Shown here in pieces: positions 59,130-64,000 of a stretch of 64,000 nt of DNA. The translations under genes and the position numbers were made by a program. The notes under the pieces were generated by a model. The model saw only the letters and a program-made list of their open reading frames with translations. It was not told the origin of the DNA and did no database searches. Position 1 is the first letter of the stretch. The number at the start of each line of letters is the position of its first letter. This DNA comes from Patagioenas fasciata (Eukaryota; Chordata; Aves; Columbiformes; Columbidae). The DNA lies in the NCBI RefSeq assembly GCF_037038585.1, contig NC_092524.1, forward strand, positions 68,348,552 to 68,412,551, written 5' to 3'.

Positions 59130-60930
59130 AGTGTGCACTAGCTCTCTTTAACCACAAGAGTGTGCCTGGACCACAGTTTTGGGAAAACGTAAGCATTTGG
59201 CTAAGATGATGTGAAAACCTTTCCCTCTCATCTGCAAGCAAAGGGTCCTGGCTCTACCCTCCTATCCACACGAGATCTCCCAAAACATCGGTGTCATCTC
59301 CAGAAGCCACTTCGCTTCATTACTGTTCCCATCTTGCACCCGCTCTGCCCACAGAAAAGCTGCGTTTTGCCTGAGCTACCAAGATGAGGTGTAGGTGTTC
59401 TGGGAGAGTCTCAGCCCTCCTTTCATCAAAGGACCAGCCAGGATCCTCTGTAGGCTTGGAGAGATGAACCAGACTGATAAAAGTGATTGCTGATCTGCAT
59501 ATGGTTGGGAGTTTTCAGAACACCCAGCTCCATGTGGTGGGATCACACCGAGGATCTGAGGTCTGATTTGGAGCTGAACACTCACATTCCATGGGGATTT
59601 GGGCAAAACTGCTTGGGAGACACTTCAGGAATCAAGCCAAGCTGCCAAGTCTTGGGTTTGGTGCAAAGCTGAGTTCTCTCAAAGCAGAGGTGATGGGGAA
59701 GATGGATTTGGGTTGGCAACAAATCCCCATCACTTTCAATTTGTTAATGAAGACCAGACTCTGCCAGCAGCTGCCATCTCTATCAGTCTGCTTGGACACA
59801 GCCATTTCTCTGCTTGGGATCCAGGCAAAAGAAGACAGCCGAGATAAATATTTGGTTCTAAAGTGCTCATAGCTTACCAGGGGCAAAATGACATATTGCT
59901 CATCTGACGGACAGGGTTCCTCCTGGCGCAGTCTTAACCTCTCCAAAATGGGAATGGTGGATTGCCCTGTCTGTGCATTGCTCTTGACATCACCTTTTCT
60001 TAAGCAGATGGGTGGGAGGATTGATCATCGCATCCATGCTATGAAAACACTAGAGCAAAGAACATTTTGGAAGCTACCTGGCTATTTCAGCAGCGGTGGT
60101 TTCCTGGCTCTCCATCTACGTGGCTGCTCAAATAATTGAACCGCTTTGGTTGTGTTCATTCAGCAGAGGTGTTTCTGTGGGCCTTTGTTGGGGGGAGGTT
60201 GTTGGTGGCCTCTGTACACGCACGTACATGCTTTCTCTGTCTGCTTCGGGGTGCAGAAGACTTGGGGAGCATATTCTGCCCAGGCTTCCCAGCTCCAATC
60301 TGCCCCTCCCAGCAAAGGATATATTTGGAGAATTTTTCTTTCCTTCATCCCACTTACACAAGAGTCAAATATTGTAGCCAATAAACTAACCATGGTGACT
60401 TTTTTTTTCCATATAAATACATATACATTACTTTCAAGTGGCTCGAATTATAATTACAGATGAGCTTGTGCTGTCTGGACTAGAGCAACGGTTTTATTCA
60501 ACAAGCACATGTGGAATAGAAACAAGGCTGAAAACTGGGTACTAAATGCCTATTAGTTATCCTAACAGTCTTTACAAATGTGGATTATATTAGGAGACAG
60601 ATTCTGCCTTCTCTTTCTCTGCTTAGTATATTACTTATCTTCAATTTTACCGGGAACTGAATTTTTGTTTCCACAGAACTATCAATACTGCATAGAACTA
60701 TCAATACAAATAGATTTCTTTCCTGAGCAGGTAAGAGCCATTAGAGTCTATCATTACATATACATACTTAGTTATTTTTCTTGTGTTTATAATTTGGTGC
60801 TTATCAGAGCTTCCCTGGAGTTTACCCGACAGTCATTAGGTATTGGGATCTGTTTTCTTCAATAGACATTAATCTTTAGCTTTGACTATCCCATGTAATT
60901 GTGTACTACCAGCAAGCTGTGGCATCTCAG
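59130..60930. other. Intergenic, no gene recognised
   Basis: Overlapping open frames on both strands at 59590-60390 have no recognisable product. I see nothing else. Confidence 0.4.
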
Positions 60931-60933
60931 AAA

Positions 60934-61467
60934 TGCCCTGGTGAGACCACACCTGGAATATTGTGTCCAGTTGTGGCCCCTCAGTTCCAGAAGGACAGGG
61001 AACTGCTGGAGAGAGTCCAGCGCAGCCACCAAGATGCTGAAGGGAGTGGAGCATCTCCCGTGTGAGGAAAGGCTGAGGGAGCTGGGGCTCTGGAGCTGGA
61101 GAAGAGGAGACTGAGGGGGGACTCATTCATGGGGATCAATATGGAAAGGGGCAGTGTCAGGAGGATGGAGCCAGGCTCTTCTCGGTGACAACCAGTGACA
61201 GGACAAGGGGCAATGGGTTCAAACTGGAACACAAGAGGTTCCACTTAAATATGAGAAGAAACTTGTTCCTGGTGAGGGTGTCAGAGCCTGGCCCAGGCTG
61301 CCCAGGGAGGTTGTGGAGTCTCCTTCTGTGCAGCCATTCAAACCCGCCTGGACACCTTCCTGTGGAACCTCAGCTGGGTGTTCCTGCTCCATGGGGGGAT
61401 TGCACTGGATGAGCTTTCCAGGGCCCTTCCAGTCCCTCACATTCTGGGATTCTGTGACTCTGTGAAA
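60934..61467 (+). repeat. CR1 LINE 3' fragment
   Basis: Plus strand, about 530 bp, near-identical to the 40955 copy, with tail GGGATTCTGTGACTCTGTGA. Confidence 0.9.
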
Positions 61468-61469
61468 TC

Positions 61470-62515
61470 CCTTTTTTTTCTGGTCAGCTGCAAATATTCT
61501 GAACAGTTTGAGCAGACCTTTAGGCAACCCTGCTTGATAACCCCTCCATGGTGAAAAATGATCATTATTTCTATATTTTCTTTCCTCTCTTTAAAAAAAA
61601 TAGTAATTACTGACGCAGCTTCCCTCTTATCCCATGATAATGTAATTTCTTCAATAATTTATTGTGATAAATCTGCTAAAAAGATTTTGTAGTGACTGAT
61701 CTTCCCCAGTCTTCAATATTACCAAGTATTCTAGTGTAAAATTCCCTAACACATCTTGCCAATTTGCCTGCTACACAAACGAGCCTTGCCAGTCTGTGGT
61801 TTCCAGGGTAGCCCTTGCATCGCCCAGCACCAGAACCACACCACACCAGGCTGATTCAACCCACACTTGCTTTATAACTTGTCTCCTGCATGGGCCAAAT
61901 TGAACATCAAGGAAAAGAACAGGATGAACATAAAGTGTGTTTTCTCTGACACTGTCTCAGTCTACAACGATTTGCCTCTTTGGAACTACCGAAGCCAAAG
62001 ATGTTTGCGGATAGAAGCTCTCAGTTGATGCTTCTCTCTGGCCTCTTGAACCCACATACATGTTGTAATTCACAATTCCACTTGATCTACAGCCTTTTGC
62101 CATCCCACTATACATATATATAGATATGTTTACATATCCCCCTCTATATCCATAAATGAACCAGAACTGATATACTCAAGATGGAGCGAGCCATAGACTT
62201 AGATCATGACATGAAAATGTTAAAATCTGGTGTCACATCTATCACTTCCCATTTTTCTGGTAGGTATCACTGCGTTCATAAGACTTTTTGGTTACATTTC
62301 TATGCTTATTTTTTCTCTTTATAATATTCAAATTCAGGAAGTTTGACATTTTCTACCCTCAGTGTTCCAAAGGATGCTGGAAAACATCCAGTACTCATTT
62401 TATCACTTTACTTTTTGGCCAGATTTCAGTGTAGCCTTTTTCATGCGGAATTAAAAGATCATACAACAGATTCATTTTTCATATGTTTCATTGTTTTAAA
62501 TAATTAGTTCAATTT
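61470..62515. other. Intergenic, nothing recognised
   Basis: A+T-rich unique DNA without features I can name. Confidence 0.45.
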
Positions 62516-62519
62516 AGGG

Positions 62520-62960
62520 TCTTTTTTGTGTTCTCTTTTCAGAGACTTCGCAATCAATATGTTTACTACCAACTGAAGACATCATGAATATATGTGCGCA
62601 TTAGCGGATAAATGCAAAAATTACATTTCGAATTCACTGTCACAAGCACTCACCCCTACAACACTCTTTTGAGGGTTTAATCAAGAAACAAAAACTTGTG
62701 AACCCAAAGAAAACATCTCGACTTTCTAATTTCATCTGCTAAATACTCACCCGGGCTGTATATGAATGAATTACCGACCTGAAATTATGCACATAAATTA
62801 TTCGGCAAACAAGGCTGAGTAATGAACAAATGTGAGTGAATTGCTGTGTTGGGGAAAAGAAAGCGAGGCACAATTCATTCAATCACCTACTCGTTATGGC
62901 TGATTCCCTAGGCTCAAATTAGGCAATAATCAAGGATCCTTCAGCACGGCGTTGCTGGGG
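62520..62960. promoter_or_regulatory. Candidate conserved non-coding element
   Basis: Non-repetitive, with a FOX-type TGTTTAC (62560-62566), an octamer-like ATGCACAT, AP-1-like TGAGTAA and several homeodomain cores in about 400 bp. No reading frame is recognised. Assignment by appearance only. Confidence 0.3.
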
Positions 62961-63106
62961 CCTCCGACTCTCATTCATAGCACTAAAAGCCCTGATAGAA
63001 ACACTTGGACACCCCACATGCATCAAGAAACTGCAATGCTTGATTTCACTTCAAAATACTCTCAGGTGTCTTTGTGCCAAACAATACTCAATGTGTGGCC
63101 TAATCC

Positions 63107-63345
63107 AGAATCATAGAGTCATTTCAGTTGGAAGAGACACTCATTGAGTCCAACCATAACCTAACCCAACTCTAGCACAAAACCATGTCCCTAGGAACCT
63201 CGTCTAAACACCTTTTAAACCCCTCCAGGGATGGTGACTCCACCACTGCCCTGGGCAGTCTGTTCCAATGCCCGACAACTCCTTCCGGGAAGAATTTCTT
63301 CCTAATATCCAATCTAAACCACCCCTGGTGTAACTTGAGGCCAAA
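63107..63345 (-). repeat. CR1 LINE 3' fragment
   Basis: Reverse orientation; begins CAGAATCATAGAGTCATTTC and resembles the 26961 copy. The plus-strand CR1 that starts near 63410 points away from it. Confidence 0.87.
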
Positions 63346-63409
63346 CTTGAGACCAACTGCTATCTTGTAGTGTAAACAGGGTAATGACATCAGCACAGGT
63401 AAAACCCTG

Positions 63410-64000
63410 AGGAGAAGGAATTGGGGTGTTGGTTGATGAGAAGCTCAACACGACCCGACAACGTGCCATCACAGCCCAGATCAATTATATCTTGGGCTGT
63501 ATCCCCAACCCTATGGGCAGCAGGTGGAGGGAGGTGATTCTGCCCCTCTGCCGCGCTCTGGTGAGACCCCCCTGCAGTGCTGGTCCAGCTCTGGGTCCTC
63601 AGCACAGGACACACATGGACCTGCTGGAGAGGGGCCAGAGGAGCCACAGGAATGATCTGAGGCTGGAACAGCTCTGCTGGGAGGACAGGCTGAGAGAGTT
63701 GGGGTGTTCAGCTGCAGAAGAGAAGCTCCAGGGAGACGTTATAGCAGCCTGCCAGTACATAAAGGGGACCTACAGGAAAGCTGGAGAGGGACTTTTTACA
63801 AGAACATGTAGTGATAGGACAAGGGGTAATGGCTTTAAACAGAAATAGGGGAGATTTAGATTAGATATAAGGAAGAAATTCTTGCCCAGGAGGGTGCTGA
63901 GGCCCTGGCACAGGCTGCCCAGAGAAGCTGTGGATGCCCCATCCCTGGAAGTGTTCAAGCCCAGGCTGGATGGGACTTTGAGCAACCTGGTCTGGTTGGA
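63410..64000 (+). repeat. CR1 LINE fragment running off the window
   Basis: Plus strand, a more 5' part of CR1 (TTGGTTGATGAGAAGCTCAA) through to the region before the tail; continues past the window end. Confidence 0.87.

Overview
The window is vertebrate nuclear DNA, most likely from a bird. The repeats are almost all truncated CR1 LINEs, no Alu/L1-type material was noticed, and an 18-exon gene that is much larger in mammals fits into 25 kb here. No viral genes, bacterial operons or CRISPR arrays were seen.

Layout. Positions 1-2710 are the 3' flank/3' UTR of EXOC5. Positions 2711-27744 (minus strand) hold a complete EXOC5 (exocyst subunit Sec10) gene. All 18 coding exons can be placed with splice sites and matching phases, giving a 707-residue protein. 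One intron has a GC donor. A CpG-rich block at about 27450-28210 covers EXOC5 exon 1 and looks like a bidirectional promoter. Positions 32223-37644 (plus strand) hold recognisable exons of AP5M1 (mu subunit of adaptor complex AP-5), the usual head-to-head neighbour of EXOC5. This copy is broken by at least five frameshifts, three in-frame stops and a missing part of its large exon, yet keeps most splice sites and a poly(A) signal. It therefore looks like an in-place (unitary) pseudogene and not a retrocopy. A CR1 element ends about 20 bp before the acceptor of its first recognisable exon. Positions 37.8-64 kb contain no gene I can recognise. They hold further CR1 copies, a DNA-transposon-like repeat, an (ATT)n microsatellite and several unique stretches dense in homeodomain, SOX, FOX or TCF-like sites that resemble conserved non-coding regulatory DNA.

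How it fits together. EXOC5 is a housekeeping gene for tethering secretory vesicles. AP5M1 would have acted in late-endosome/lysosome retrieval. The shared promoter has apparently outlived one of its two genes. The gene-poor right part may carry long-range enhancers; OTX2 lies near EXOC5 in mammals, but no OTX2 coding sequence is in the window, so that link is inference. Protein comparisons to mammals are from memory; no database search was run.
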